Below are positions 31,442 to 43,319 of a DNA stretch of 64,000 nt, one piece after another. Below the pieces are notes generated by a model, which was not told the origin of the DNA, made no database searches, and saw only the letters and a program-made list of their open reading frames with translations. The position numbers and the translations under genes are program-made. Position 1 is the stretch's first letter. The number at the start of each line of letters is the position of its first letter. The stretch comes from Altibacter sp. HG106 (GTDB lineage: Bacteria > Bacteroidota > Bacteroidia > Flavobacteriales > Flavobacteriaceae). The stretch is taken from NCBI RefSeq assembly GCF_028561755.1, contig NZ_JAQQTD010000005.1, forward strand, positions 248,001 through 312,000. The letters are read 5' to 3'.

Positions 31442-32816
31442 GTTATTTTCTGAATTTGAACCGGTTTCAGCAAAACAGTGGAAACAACAAATACAAGTGG
31501 ACCTAAAGGGAGCCGATTACAACGATTCCCTGGTGTGGTCGAGTCCCGAAGGTATTGACGTAAAGCCGTTTTATCATGCCGACGATCGCTCGGAAGCACC
31601 GTCCCCCATTCCGGGACATCCTAAAACTTGGAATAGTACCGCCTCGGTATTTGTCGATGACGTTTCCATCGCGTCAGACCTGGCGCGCGCTGCCTTAGAC
31701 CGTGGCGCTGAAGCTCTCTATATTTCGGCAGACAGCCCTTTTGACATGGCGAACATGTTTGATGCTATTTCATGGGACGATCAAACGCTGTATTTCAATT
31801 TTCAATTTCTTTCTGAAACGTTCTTCGGAAGCGTGTATTCCTATTTTGAGAAACGCAAGGCAACTGTCGTATTTCTTGTAGACATTCTGGGGAACTTGGC
31901 TCGGACGGGCAATTGGTTTCATTCTGAAGCAAAAGATCATGAAATCCTTCAGAAACTCCTTGCAACCTACCCAGACCAAGCTTTTTTACATATAGACACC
32001 ACGCTCTATCAAAATGCCGGAGGCACCATGGTGCAGCAGCTTGCCTACGCTTTGGGCCAATGTAATGAATACCTTAATCACATCGCTCAGCATGCCATCG
32101 TGCCTATGGAGACACTTCCCCCGGTTACCTATTCGGTTGCTGTTGGTGGAAATTATTTTTTTGAGATAGCTAAGATAAGAGCCCTTCGGAAACTACATGC
32201 TGTCCTAGCATCAGCATACGATTGTTCGGAAGAATGTCATATCATTGCCCAGTCCTCCCTCAGAAATAAAACCCTGTACGACTACAACGTAAACATGCTA
32301 CGAACCACTACGGAAGCCATGAGTGCCATTTTAGGCGGCGCCAACAGTGTGGTGGCCTTGCGATACGACGCCTTGTATCACAAGAGCAATGAGTTTGGAG
32401 AACGCATCGCTCGAAATCAATTACTGATCCTCAAAGAAGAAAGTTATTTTGAGGCCGTGGGCAATCCTGCCGACGGTGCTTACTATATCGAAGAATTCAC
32501 AGAGCAACTCGCTGAAAAAGCATTATCGCTCTTCAAGCAACTTGAAAAGTCTGGAGGCTTGCTTAATCAATTGCAAGAGGGACAACTTCAAAAAAAGCTG
32601 AAAGAACGCGCCGCGGAAGAGCAAGATCGGTTCGATGCTGGTAAGAAAGTACTTGTGGGTACCAATAAGTACGTCAACGAGCAAGACCGGATGAAGGATG
32701 ATCTAGAACTGTATCCATTCGTAAAAATAAAACCCAGAAAGACCTTAATAGAACCCATCATTCCGAAGCGTCTCTCTGAAAGTGTAGAGCAAAACCGACT
32801 TAAAAATGAAGCTTAA
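31434..32816 (+). CDS. mutA: Methylmalonyl-CoA mutase small (beta) subunit
   Basis: 460 residues from ATG 31434 (the ATG one codon earlier is also possible); overlaps divIC by 8-11 bases. MCM TIM-barrel (EFEPVSAKQWKQQIQVDLKG, NMLRTTTEAMSAILGGANSV) without the cobalamin domain, the pattern of the non-catalytic subunit of heterodimeric mutases. Works with MutB in propionate/succinyl-CoA interconversion. Confidence 0.93.
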   Translation: MSKLFSEFEPVSAKQWKQQIQVDLKGADYNDSLVWSSPEGIDVKPFYHADDRSEAPSPIPGHPKTWNSTASVFVDDVSIASDLARAALDRGAEALYISADSPFDMANMFDAISWDDQTLYFNFQFLSETFFGSVYSYFEKRKATVVFLVDILGNLARTGNWFHSEAKDHEILQKLLATYPDQAFLHIDTTLYQNAGGTMVQQLAYALGQCNEYLNHIAQHAIVPMETLPPVTYSVAVGGNYFFEIAKIRALRKLHAVLASAYDCSEECHIIAQSSLRNKTLYDYNVNMLRTTTEAMSAILGGANSVVALRYDALYHKSNEFGERIARNQLLILKEESYFEAVGNPADGAYYIEEFTEQLAEKALSLFKQLEKSGGLLNQLQEGQLQKKLKERAAEEQDRFDAGKKVLVGTNKYVNEQDRMKDDLELYPFVKIKPRKTLIEPIIPKRLSESVEQNRLKNEA

Positions 32817-33412
32817 ATACATTATTTTAATATGCTGTATAGCTGTTACTTGCTTTTCTTGCGAGTCAGATAAAGACATACCCTTTCTCTATCAGCACTT
32901 TGCGCAACCCATTAGTTGCGAAGGCGCCGATAAAGCCTTGATGCATGAAGCCTTATATACCTTCCAACACGATATTGCGCGTCGGTATAAAACCACCACC
33001 GAAGTAGACACGACCGCCGGAGTCTATTTTTTGGATGGCTACCGAAATTATATTTTCCGGGGCACCAAAGGGGGGGCGAAATACCAGGAGATCCAACGTT
33101 CGCATACCCAGAAAATAGTAGAACAATTACTGGAAAAGTATCCTGATTTTTGGATTGAACAGGAACGCGGAGTGGCGCTAAACTACAACCATCCGTATGT
33201 CGCCTGTATATTGGATAAGTTTACGAATCCAGATGTAAAATTGACCATCAAGAATTTACGGGAGGCCCATTCGTACCGGCCCGGTATGATGGCAGAGGTC
33301 TTCCGTAAAAATATTTCAGACGTTGCCAGCGATCCGTATTTTGCGATGTACATCGCGTTAGATACGTATTACCGAAATCTTATAACGATACAACAAGAAA
33401 ATGCGGTGAACA

Positions 33413-33420
<8 letters not shown>
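32806..33420 (+). CDS. Unknown lipoprotein between mutA and mutB
   Basis: 204 residues; signal with lipobox (CIAVTCFSC). The rest is soluble alpha/beta with no domain I recognise ([38 protein letters not shown]). It overlaps mutA by 11 bases and mutB by 8, so it is translated as part of the mutase operon although a cell-envelope protein has no evident role there. Confidence 0.8.
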
Positions 33421-35545
<2,125 letters not shown>

Positions 35546-35547
35546 AA

Positions 35548-36093
35548 ATGGACTATCTTCTGAAAACAGATCGATTGGGACTTCGGAACTGGAAAGACTC
35601 AGACTTCCCTCCGTTCATTGCCATGGGACAGGATCCCGAGGTAATGCGGTATTTTCCGAAGCTTTTATCCACCCAAGAATCCGAAGACTTAATACAGCGA
35701 TTTTTACAACATTTTATCCTCCATGGCTTTACCTATTTTGCCGTGGAACGCTTAGATACTTCTGAATTTATTGGGTTTACGGGGCTCATGCACCAAAATT
35801 TTGAAAGTGACTTTACCCCCTGTGTTGACATCGGCTGGCGGTATAAACCCTCCGCCTGGGGTTACGGATACGCTACGGAAGCCGCCCGCGCCTGTCTAAA
35901 TGCAGCGTATCAAAAGTTTAATGTAACAGACGTGTATTCGGTAGCCCCTCAGCAAAATCAAGCCTCCATTGCCGTAATGAAACGAATTGGCATGAGCTAT
36001 GATAGCACATTCACGCATCCATCCCTTTTCGAAGAGTCGTCACTAAACCCCTGTGATGTCTACAAAAAGACGCTTGCTGCTAACACGCTCTAA
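35548..36093 (+). CDS. GNAT acetyltransferase, RimJ/RimL type
   Basis: 181 residues: LLKTDRLGLRNWKDSDFPPF, DIGWRYKPSAWGYGYATEAARA (acetyl-CoA loop), NQASIAVMKRIGM. Acetyltransf_3 family; target (protein N terminus or small molecule) unknown. Two bases after mutB. Confidence 0.9.
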   Translation: MDYLLKTDRLGLRNWKDSDFPPFIAMGQDPEVMRYFPKLLSTQESEDLIQRFLQHFILHGFTYFAVERLDTSEFIGFTGLMHQNFESDFTPCVDIGWRYKPSAWGYGYATEAARACLNAAYQKFNVTDVYSVAPQQNQASIAVMKRIGMSYDSTFTHPSLFEESSLNPCDVYKKTLAANTL

Positions 36094-36193
36094 TCTAGTC
36101 GAGGACATAAAACCTTGTGGCATACATAACGTTTTGATATACTAAACCCAGGCAGAACGGCGTTTTATAGTCACTAATCAAATAACACCATCT

Positions 36194-37102
36194 ATGAAAT
36201 ATCTGTTGCTACCACTACTTGCCATTGCTTTTTGTGCTTGTTCGAACGATGATGAGGCATCGCTCCCAAGTAACGAGGACCCCTCTAATGAAACTCCTTT
36301 CGTTATCATAAAGAGAACAGATTCAACCTATACAGAAGAGGGAATTCAAAACACGCTCCTTACCACCGGCATTATTAATAATCAACGGCAAAATACGAGT
36401 CAAGAAATATACTTAGAAGGTGTATCTCAAGGTCTAAATGCCTATGGTGAATATCGATATGAAGGAGGCCGGGTAACCTACGTGAATAATTACATACCCG
36501 GTGATGAATTTCGAAATTTTGAGTACGATTCGGATGGCAATCTTGCTACCGCAGATTATACCGTAAATGCCGAAACAACATTATACTATCGTTTTCTATA
36601 TCCTTCGGAAAATAGCGTCGTTTTTGAACGGAGCCACCTACCCTTCTCTAATCCCGACGCTACGGTGAACAAGCGCGTTATAGGCACCTTCGACGCTGAT
36701 GATAATCTTATTAGCGCAGGCTACGATATGAATTTTGATGGAGCAATGGATTACGTGAACTCCTTTGCCTATGCCGATGGTAATCTCATCAGCGCATCAC
36801 TAGATTCTGGAGCGACATATACTTTTACTTATTCAGACATTAAAGATACTGAACAACTCATTGAGCAAGCTACCTATGGAAAGAAAATGAAACATATACT
36901 ATGTATTGAGTTGTATGGTGGACGTAATGTTCCGGAGTACTTATTACTAGAAAGTAACAATTCTACAAACTTAACCATTGCACAATCATTGGAAGACGAA
37001 TTTGAGTTATTTCCGAATAATTACTATTCCAAAAGAACCAGAAGCTACAACCCGTCTGATGACACCCCGTATTTTGTCACTACGGAATATATCTTAGAAT
37101 AA
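36194..37102 (+). CDS. Lipoprotein with YD-repeat-like strands, unknown
   Basis: 302 residues. Lipobox LLAIAFCAC, Asp/Glu/Ser-rich linker, then beta-rich repeats of the FEYDSDGNL / GTFDADDNL / FAYADGNLIS type, resembling RHS/YD-like units of Bacteroidota surface lipoproteins. No enzymatic motif. Stand-alone gene. Confidence 0.75.
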   Translation: MKYLLLPLLAIAFCACSNDDEASLPSNEDPSNETPFVIIKRTDSTYTEEGIQNTLLTTGIINNQRQNTSQEIYLEGVSQGLNAYGEYRYEGGRVTYVNNYIPGDEFRNFEYDSDGNLATADYTVNAETTLYYRFLYPSENSVVFERSHLPFSNPDATVNKRVIGTFDADDNLISAGYDMNFDGAMDYVNSFAYADGNLISASLDSGATYTFTYSDIKDTEQLIEQATYGKKMKHILCIELYGGRNVPEYLLLESNNSTNLTIAQSLEDEFELFPNNYYSKRTRSYNPSDDTPYFVTTEYILE

Positions 37103-37164
37103 TTTAGCAGAAATCGGCTAAGAGCCGTCATTTAGTTTTATTTTTGAATAATCAATTGCTATTT

Positions 37165-38049
37165 ATGAACTATTCAGAAAAAATGCTTCGTGATGACGCC
37201 TTAAAGGGGAAAACCATTGTCGTGACCGGGGGTGGGAGCGGACTCGGAAAATCGATGACCACCTACTTCCTGGAGTTAGGCGCCAATGTGGTGATTACCT
37301 CACGAAATCTCGAAAAATTAGAAAACGTAAAAACCGAATTAGAATCGGAAACAGGCGGTACGGTGCTGCCCGTGCAATGCGATGTTCGGCATTATGACCA
37401 GGTGGAAGCCATGGTAACCGCTTCCGTAGAACGCTTCGGAAGTGTAGATGTGCTTCTGAACAATGCTGCCGGCAACTTCATCTCTCCTACCGAGCGTCTT
37501 AGTGCCAATGCCTTCGACACCATCATTGATATTGTGCTCAAAGGAACCAAGAACTGCACCCTCGCGTTTGGAAAGCATTGGATCGATTCTAAAGAAACCA
37601 ATAAAACGGTATTAAATATTGTAACCACCTACGCCTTCACAGGTTCAGCCTATGTGGTTCCCAGTGCCAGCGCTAAAGCCGGTGTGTTGGCCATGACGCG
37701 CTCGTTGGCAGTAGAATGGGCCAAATACGGAATTCGCTTTAATGCCATTGCTCCGGGACCTTTCCCAACAAAAGGCGCGTGGGACAGACTGCTTCCAGGC
37801 GACTTGAAAGAAAAGTTCGACCTTGCTAAAAAAGTGCCTTTAAAACGGGTTGGCGACCACCAGGAGCTCGCCAATCTAGCAGCCTATTTAGTTTCGGATT
37901 TCTCGGCCTACCTCAACGGGGAAGTCGTTACCATCGATGGCGGAGAGTGGTTGAAAGGCGCGGGACAGATGAATCTGCTTGAAGAAGTTCCCGACCAAAT
38001 GTGGGACATGCTAGAAATGATGATACGTTCCAAAAAGAACAAGTCGTAA
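37165..38049 (+). CDS. SDR oxidoreductase, 2,4-dienoyl-CoA reductase-like
   Basis: 294 residues from ATG 37165 (a TTG at 37144 is unlikely). Rossmann TGGGSGLGKS, NNAAGNF, and the active-site segment VVPSASAKAGVLAMTRSLAVEW: the Lys of YxxxK is present but the Tyr position is Ser, as in peroxisomal-type dienoyl-CoA reductases. Likely acts on unsaturated fatty acyl-CoA. Confidence 0.85.
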   Translation: MNYSEKMLRDDALKGKTIVVTGGGSGLGKSMTTYFLELGANVVITSRNLEKLENVKTELESETGGTVLPVQCDVRHYDQVEAMVTASVERFGSVDVLLNNAAGNFISPTERLSANAFDTIIDIVLKGTKNCTLAFGKHWIDSKETNKTVLNIVTTYAFTGSAYVVPSASAKAGVLAMTRSLAVEWAKYGIRFNAIAPGPFPTKGAWDRLLPGDLKEKFDLAKKVPLKRVGDHQELANLAAYLVSDFSAYLNGEVVTIDGGEWLKGAGQMNLLEEVPDQMWDMLEMMIRSKKNKS

Positions 38050-38142
38050 CCACCTGTGAATTGTTGATTTTCTGTTAACAAAATACATTTTCTGTCCGCT
38101 TAATAAGTTGTATTTTTATCATTCAAACCGTAACGAACCTTC

Positions 38143-38907
38143 ATGGGTAAAATTATTGCTGTTGCTAACCAAAAAGGCGGTGTAGGTAAAACCACCACAT
38201 CGGTAAACCTGGCGGCATCCTTAGGCGTTCTAGAGAAGAAAGTGCTCTTGATCGATGCCGATCCTCAGGCGAATGCAACCTCTGGACTGGGTATTGATGT
38301 AGAATCTGTTGACATTGGTACCTATCAATTGTTAGAACATACGGCCAAGGCGAAAGAGGCCATCATGAGCACCAGTTCTCCAAACCTTGATGTAATCCCG
38401 GCGCATATTGACCTCGTTGCCATTGAAATCGAATTGGTCGATCAGGACCAACGCGAATCGATGCTGAAAAAAGCGGTAGAGGGACTTAAGGAAGAATATG
38501 ATTTCATTCTCATTGATTGTGCTCCTTCGTTAGGATTGTTAACGCTGAACGCCTTAACCGCTGCCGACTCAGTCATTATTCCCATTCAGTGTGAATACTT
38601 TGCACTGGAAGGCCTCGGAAAACTTCTCAATACCATCAAAAGTGTTCAGAAAATTCACAATAACAAATTAGATATTGAAGGGTTGTTATTAACCATGTAC
38701 GACTCGCGTCTCCGACTCTCGAATCAGGTGGTAGACGAAGTAAAAAAACACTTTGATGAAATGGTCTTTGAGACAATCATCCAACGAAATGTTCGTTTAA
38801 GTGAAGCCCCCAGTTACGGCGAAAGCATCATTAGTTACGATGCAAGTAGTAAAGGTGCCAATAATTACTTAAGTTTGGCGCAAGAACTAATTGAAAAAAA
38901 CGCATAA
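38143..38907 (+). CDS. parA: Chromosome-partitioning ATPase ParA/Soj
   Basis: 254 residues. Deviant Walker A KGGVGKTTT (about 11-19), LLIDADPQANAT, FILIDCAPSLG. Works with ParB in origin segregation. Starts a conserved Flavobacteria run of six genes; no parS-like 16-mer was seen nearby by eye. Confidence 0.97.
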   Translation: MGKIIAVANQKGGVGKTTTSVNLAASLGVLEKKVLLIDADPQANATSGLGIDVESVDIGTYQLLEHTAKAKEAIMSTSSPNLDVIPAHIDLVAIEIELVDQDQRESMLKKAVEGLKEEYDFILIDCAPSLGLLTLNALTAADSVIIPIQCEYFALEGLGKLLNTIKSVQKIHNNKLDIEGLLLTMYDSRLRLSNQVVDEVKKHFDEMVFETIIQRNVRLSEAPSYGESIISYDASSKGANNYLSLAQELIEKNA

Positions 38908-38913
38908 CGCCAC

Positions 38914-39813
38914 ATGGCTAAAGCAACTAAAAAACAAGCGTTAGGTCGCGGTCTTTCGGCTTTGCTGAAAGATCCTTCTAACGATATCAAATCGGCTTCC
39001 GATAAGAATGCCGATAAGGTCGTAGGAAATATTGTTGAATTGGAGTTGGAAACCATTGAAATGAATCCGTTTCAGCCTCGTACCAGCTTTAATGAAGAAA
39101 CCTTACGCGAATTAGCCTCTTCTATCAAAGAGTTGGGTGTTATTCAACCGATCACCGTTCGGAAACTCGATTTTAATAAGTATCAGCTGGTAAGTGGAGA
39201 ACGTCGTTTCCGTGCTTCGAAGCTCATCGGACTCGAAACCATTCCGGCCTATATTCGAATTGCCAACGATCAGGAATCCTTGGAAATGGCCCTGGTGGAA
39301 AACATCCAGCGTCAGGACCTAGATCCCATCGAAATTGCGTTGTCCTACCAGCGACTCATTGAAGAGATCGATATTACGCAGGAAGAACTCAGTGATCGCG
39401 TCGGAAAAAACCGTTCTACCATCACCAATTACCTTCGACTCCTAAAATTAGACCCGATCATTCAAACGGGAATGCGCGACGGCTTTATTTCTATGGGGCA
39501 CGGAAGAGCATTAATTAATGTGAATGACACCGATGACCAACTCGCTATCTACGAAAAGGTGATCAGCAAAAAATTATCGGTTCGAGATACCGAAGCCCTG
39601 GTACGAAACCTGAGAGGCCCGGAAGAAAAAAAGGAAACCTCCAAGAAAAGCCTTCCCACCTATGCTAAAAAAGGAGCGCGAGAGCTTACAGACGTGTTTG
39701 GAACAACCGTTAAAGTAAGCGTGGGCAGAAGCGGTAAAGGACATTACACCATACCTTTTAAAGACAAGGAAGAGTTTGAACGTATTTTGAACCTTATCAA
39801 AAGTGGTCAATAA
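38914..39813 (+). CDS. parB: Chromosome-partitioning protein ParB
   Basis: 299 residues. N-terminal LGRGLSALL (ParA-stimulating), NPFQPR, CTP/DNA box SGERRFRASK, ENIQRQDLDPIE, then HTH (ITQEELSDRVGKNRSTITNYLRLL) and C-terminal dimerisation domain. Six bases after parA. Confidence 0.97.
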   Translation: MAKATKKQALGRGLSALLKDPSNDIKSASDKNADKVVGNIVELELETIEMNPFQPRTSFNEETLRELASSIKELGVIQPITVRKLDFNKYQLVSGERRFRASKLIGLETIPAYIRIANDQESLEMALVENIQRQDLDPIEIALSYQRLIEEIDITQEELSDRVGKNRSTITNYLRLLKLDPIIQTGMRDGFISMGHGRALINVNDTDDQLAIYEKVISKKLSVRDTEALVRNLRGPEEKKETSKKSLPTYAKKGARELTDVFGTTVKVSVGRSGKGHYTIPFKDKEEFERILNLIKSGQ

Positions 39814-40411
39814 GCTTCTATATCTCTGTTGTTTTTTCATAACGACTGCAGCCTGGTGTCAAGTGACGGATGCTATTCAAAGCACCCCAGAAGATGCGGC
39901 ATTGGTTGTTAACGACACAGTTGCTAACAACACCTCTGTTGTAGCATACGACCCGCTAGCTCCATCCAAGGCTGCGTTTTATTCGGCTGTCGTTCCCGGA
40001 CTTGGACAAGCCTACAATAAGCGTTATTGGAAAATCCCGGTGATCTATGCCGGAATTGCAGCAGGTGTTTACTTTTACGTACAGAACGATAAAGATTACG
40101 ATCGCTTCCGAAACGCATACAAACGACGCTTAGCGGGATTTACCGATGATGAATTCTTCGGAACCGGATCGGAACCTGTGATCTCGAACGACCGACTTAT
40201 AGATGCGCAGAAAAATGCACAAAAAAATAAGGATGTAAGCATCCTAGTAGCTATTGGATTCTATTTGCTGAATATTGTAGACGCCAATGTGGACGCCCAT
40301 TTACGTCAATTCAATGTGAGCGAAGACCTCTCCTTGCAACCCAAGGTAGAAGTTGACCCGATTCGGGCACAAACGCAATACGGACTCTCTTTTAGATATA
40401 ACCTACAATGA
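39803..40411 (+). CDS. DUF5683 membrane protein
   Basis: 202 residues from GTG 39803, overlapping parB by 11 bases. Signal peptide (LLYLCCFFITTAAWC), then a DUF5683 core PSKAAFYSAVVPGLGQAYNK with hydrophobic helices (IPVIYAGIAAGVYFYV; VSILVAIGFYLLNIVDANV). Function unknown; always found between parB and dapB in related genomes, from memory. Confidence 0.88.
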   Translation: MVNKLLYLCCFFITTAAWCQVTDAIQSTPEDAALVVNDTVANNTSVVAYDPLAPSKAAFYSAVVPGLGQAYNKRYWKIPVIYAGIAAGVYFYVQNDKDYDRFRNAYKRRLAGFTDDEFFGTGSEPVISNDRLIDAQKNAQKNKDVSILVAIGFYLLNIVDANVDAHLRQFNVSEDLSLQPKVEVDPIRAQTQYGLSFRYNLQ

Positions 40412-41109
40412 ACATAGCGATTCTCGGGTACGGAAAAATGGGACATATCATCCAGCAAAAAGCAGCGGATAAAGGACACGACATTGTGTACACCAAAACC
40501 TCTTCTCAAGCGTCAGGCAATTTGGAAGATGCCGATGTGGCCATAGAGTTTTCAGTAGCTTCGGCGGCGCCTAAAAATCTAGAAACTTGTTTTGAAAAGA
40601 GCATTCCCGTGGTGTGCGGCACGACGGGCTGGCTCAAAAAATATGAGGAGGTGGCAGCCCTTTGTAAAAAACGTAACGGCGCCCTACTCTATGCGTCTAA
40701 CTTCAGTGTGGGGGTAAATTTATTTTTCTCCTTGAATAAAAAACTCGCGGAGTTGATGGCACCGTGGAGCGATTATTCGGTAGCGATGGAGGAAATTCAT
40801 CACACCGAAAAACAAGATGCCCCCAGTGGTACGGCTATCACTTTGGCAGAAGATATCATTGCAAAGACTGCCTACGATCATTGGAATTTAGGAGAGGCTT
40901 CATCAAAGGGTATTCCTATTATGGCAAAGCGAAAAGGGGATGTAAAGGGAACGCATAACGTCACATATGCATCCGAGATCGACACGATTTCGATTACCCA
41001 TGAAGCACATTCGAGAGACGGATTTGCACTCGGAGCTATTCTGGCCGCCGAATGGATCCAGGATAAAAAAGGGATTTTTAGTATGAAGGATGTCCTTCAG
41101 ATGAAATAA
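40408..41109 (+). CDS. dapB: 4-hydroxy-tetrahydrodipicolinate reductase
   Basis: 233 residues. NAD(P)-binding GYGKMGHII, CGTTGW, and catalytic EIHHTEKQDAPSGTA. Second dedicated step of lysine/diaminopimelate synthesis. ATG overlaps the DUF5683 stop by 4 bases. Confidence 0.96.
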   Translation: MNIAILGYGKMGHIIQQKAADKGHDIVYTKTSSQASGNLEDADVAIEFSVASAAPKNLETCFEKSIPVVCGTTGWLKKYEEVAALCKKRNGALLYASNFSVGVNLFFSLNKKLAELMAPWSDYSVAMEEIHHTEKQDAPSGTAITLAEDIIAKTAYDHWNLGEASSKGIPIMAKRKGDVKGTHNVTYASEIDTISITHEAHSRDGFALGAILAAEWIQDKKGIFSMKDVLQMK

Positions 41110-41115
41110 CATATT

Positions 41116-42687
41116 ATGACACTTACCGGTTGGTTATTATTTATTTTGATCCTGCAACTTATTCATTTTGCAGGGACGTGGAAATTGTATCAAAAAGCGG
41201 GACGCAAAGCTTGGGAAGCGGCGGTACCGGTCTATAACGCTATTGTATTAATGAAGATCATCAATCGCCCGCGCTGGTGGGTGATTTTGCTGTTCGTACC
41301 CATCGTCAATCTTATCATGTTTCCCGTGGTTTGGGTGGAAACCATCCGAAGCTTCGGCAGGAATTCTACGACCGATACAGCACTGGTTTTGGTAACTCTC
41401 GGACTGTATATTTACTATATCAACTACACTCAGGAGGTGACTCACATCCCCGACCGAAGTCTTAAACCACGCACCTCGGCCGGAGAATGGATAAGCTCTA
41501 TTCTGTTCGCCGTGGTGGCGGCCACTATAGTACATACCTATGTGATGCAACCTTTCACCATTCCTACCTCCTCCTTAGAAAAGACCTTGTTGGTGGGAGA
41601 TTTTCTGTTCGTGAGCAAATTCCATTATGGGGCCCGACTTCCCATTACGCCCATTAGTTTCCCTATGGTGCATGACACTATTCCCGTGGTAAAATCACGT
41701 TCGTATGCGAAAACAGTAGAATACCCGCATTTTAGATTTCCGGGGTTTCAAAAGATAAAACGAAACGACATCGTAGTATTTAGTTGGCCGGTCGACACCT
41801 TAGAAAACATCTTGAACCCCTACGGCGGCGTATATATTAAACCGATCGACAAGAAAAGTAATTACGTGAAGCGAGCCGTAGGCTTACCGGGAGACTCCCT
41901 GGAAGTCCGAAACGGTTATGTGTACATAAACGGTACTCAGAATGAGCTTCCGGATCGGGCGAAGCTACAGTTTTCCTATGCCTTTAAAACCAGTGGCAAT
42001 TTAAATCAACGACTCTTTAAAGACCTCGGCATCACCGATGGCGTTGGAACCATCCCACAGGAGAATGCTTATTTTGTTCCCGCAGCTACCGAAGAGGCGG
42101 CCGCAAAATTAGCACAGCACCCCAATGTTGCCGAAGTATACCGCTATGAAACAGAACAAGGAGAATGGGATCCACAAGCCTTTCCCCGCGATGATCGCTA
42201 TGCTTGGAATCACGATTTTTACGGGCCTATTTACATACCGAAAAAAGATGCTACCGTAGCGCTTACCCCTGAAAGTTTGCCCTTGTATAAACGAATCATC
42301 GAAGTGTATGAAGGACGCGAACTCGGTATTGACAATCAATTGAGTGTTGCCGGAGATCAAGTGTTGCTAAACGGAAATCCTATTTCAGAATATACCTTTA
42401 AAATGGACTACTACTGGATGATGGGAGACAACCGAAACAATTCACAGGATGCCCGCAATTGGGGATTCGTACCGTTTAATCATGTGGTTGGAAAGCCCGT
42501 ATTTATCTGGATGAGCATCGACGGAATCAACAACGGAATGAGCAACTGGAAGTTCAAGTGGGACCGTTTCTTTACTACCGTTGGAGGAAGCGGGAAACCG
42601 GTGTCTTATTTCACTTACTTTATTGTATTACTCATTGGGTGGTTTGTCTTTGACTTCTTCAGAAAACGAAAGAAGAAAAAGAAATAG
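41116..42687 (+). CDS. lepB: Signal peptidase I (long Bacteroidota form)
   Basis: 523 residues, about 200 more than E. coli LepB because of an N-terminal multi-helix membrane region and a large insert between catalytic boxes. Catalytic Ser in TIPTSSLEKTLLVGD, Lys in NYVKRAVGLPGD, and MGDNRNNSQDARNWG. Removes signal peptides from exported proteins. C-terminal membrane anchor and Lys-rich end. Six bases after dapB. Confidence 0.95.
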   Translation: MTLTGWLLFILILQLIHFAGTWKLYQKAGRKAWEAAVPVYNAIVLMKIINRPRWWVILLFVPIVNLIMFPVVWVETIRSFGRNSTTDTALVLVTLGLYIYYINYTQEVTHIPDRSLKPRTSAGEWISSILFAVVAATIVHTYVMQPFTIPTSSLEKTLLVGDFLFVSKFHYGARLPITPISFPMVHDTIPVVKSRSYAKTVEYPHFRFPGFQKIKRNDIVVFSWPVDTLENILNPYGGVYIKPIDKKSNYVKRAVGLPGDSLEVRNGYVYINGTQNELPDRAKLQFSYAFKTSGNLNQRLFKDLGITDGVGTIPQENAYFVPAATEEAAAKLAQHPNVAEVYRYETEQGEWDPQAFPRDDRYAWNHDFYGPIYIPKKDATVALTPESLPLYKRIIEVYEGRELGIDNQLSVAGDQVLLNGNPISEYTFKMDYYWMMGDNRNNSQDARNWGFVPFNHVVGKPVFIWMSIDGINNGMSNWKFKWDRFFTTVGGSGKPVSYFTYFIVLLIGWFVFDFFRKRKKKKK

Positions 42688-42695
42688 TAGCACCT

Positions 42696-43319
42696 ATGGA
42701 AATTGTGGTTCAACCCTCTTACTTTCCATGCATCGCGCAGATGGCGGCCTGTGCGCAAGCTACTACCGTTATCTTTGAAGTATGCGACAATTACCAAAAG
42801 CAAACCTACCGCAATCGAGCCCGTATTGCGCACGCAAACGGCAGACTTCAGCTAAATGTTCCTATTCAGCACAGTAGGGACGGAAGACGACAGAAAACGG
42901 CAGAAGTAGCCCCCGACAACAATTTTCCATGGCAATCGCAGCATTGGAAAAGCTTGCAAAGCGCCTATAGAACATCTCCCTTCTTCGAGTTTTACGAAGA
43001 TGACCTGGCACCGCTCTTCAAAAAACGAGTGAACAAACTCCTATCGCACCATCTTGAGATTTATGAAGTCCTTTGTGAATTGATCGGGATGGAAGGAAGC
43101 TATGAGCAAACGACAACCTATCAAAAGGAAATTGAGCCCGTCGATCTCCGGCATTGGGTGCGTGGCAAGAAGGAGCGTTCGTATGCATTAGCGCCTTATA
43201 CACAAGTTTTAGAAGAAAAGCATGGGTATCTGGAGAACTTATCGGTACTCGACCTATTGTTCAATGAAGGACCTAATGCCTTGAGCTATTTAGAGCGACA
43301 GCAACTTAGCTGGGCGTAA
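42696..43319 (+). CDS. WbqC family protein
   Basis: 207 residues: QPSYFPCIAQMAA, QKQTYRNRARI, PWQSQHWKSLQSAYRTSPFFEFY. Matches the WbqC-like family found in glycan clusters and, in Flavobacteria, next to lepB. Biochemical role unknown. Its 3' end overlaps the convergent EEP gene by 34 bases. Confidence 0.92.
   Translation: MEIVVQPSYFPCIAQMAACAQATTVIFEVCDNYQKQTYRNRARIAHANGRLQLNVPIQHSRDGRRQKTAEVAPDNNFPWQSQHWKSLQSAYRTSPFFEFYEDDLAPLFKKRVNKLLSHHLEIYEVLCELIGMEGSYEQTTTYQKEIEPVDLRHWVRGKKERSYALAPYTQVLEEKHGYLENLSVLDLLFNEGPNALSYLERQQLSWA

Noticed and set aside
38050-38142. parS site upstream of parA
   Set aside because: No 16-base TGTTTCACGTGAAACA-like palindrome is seen in the gap.
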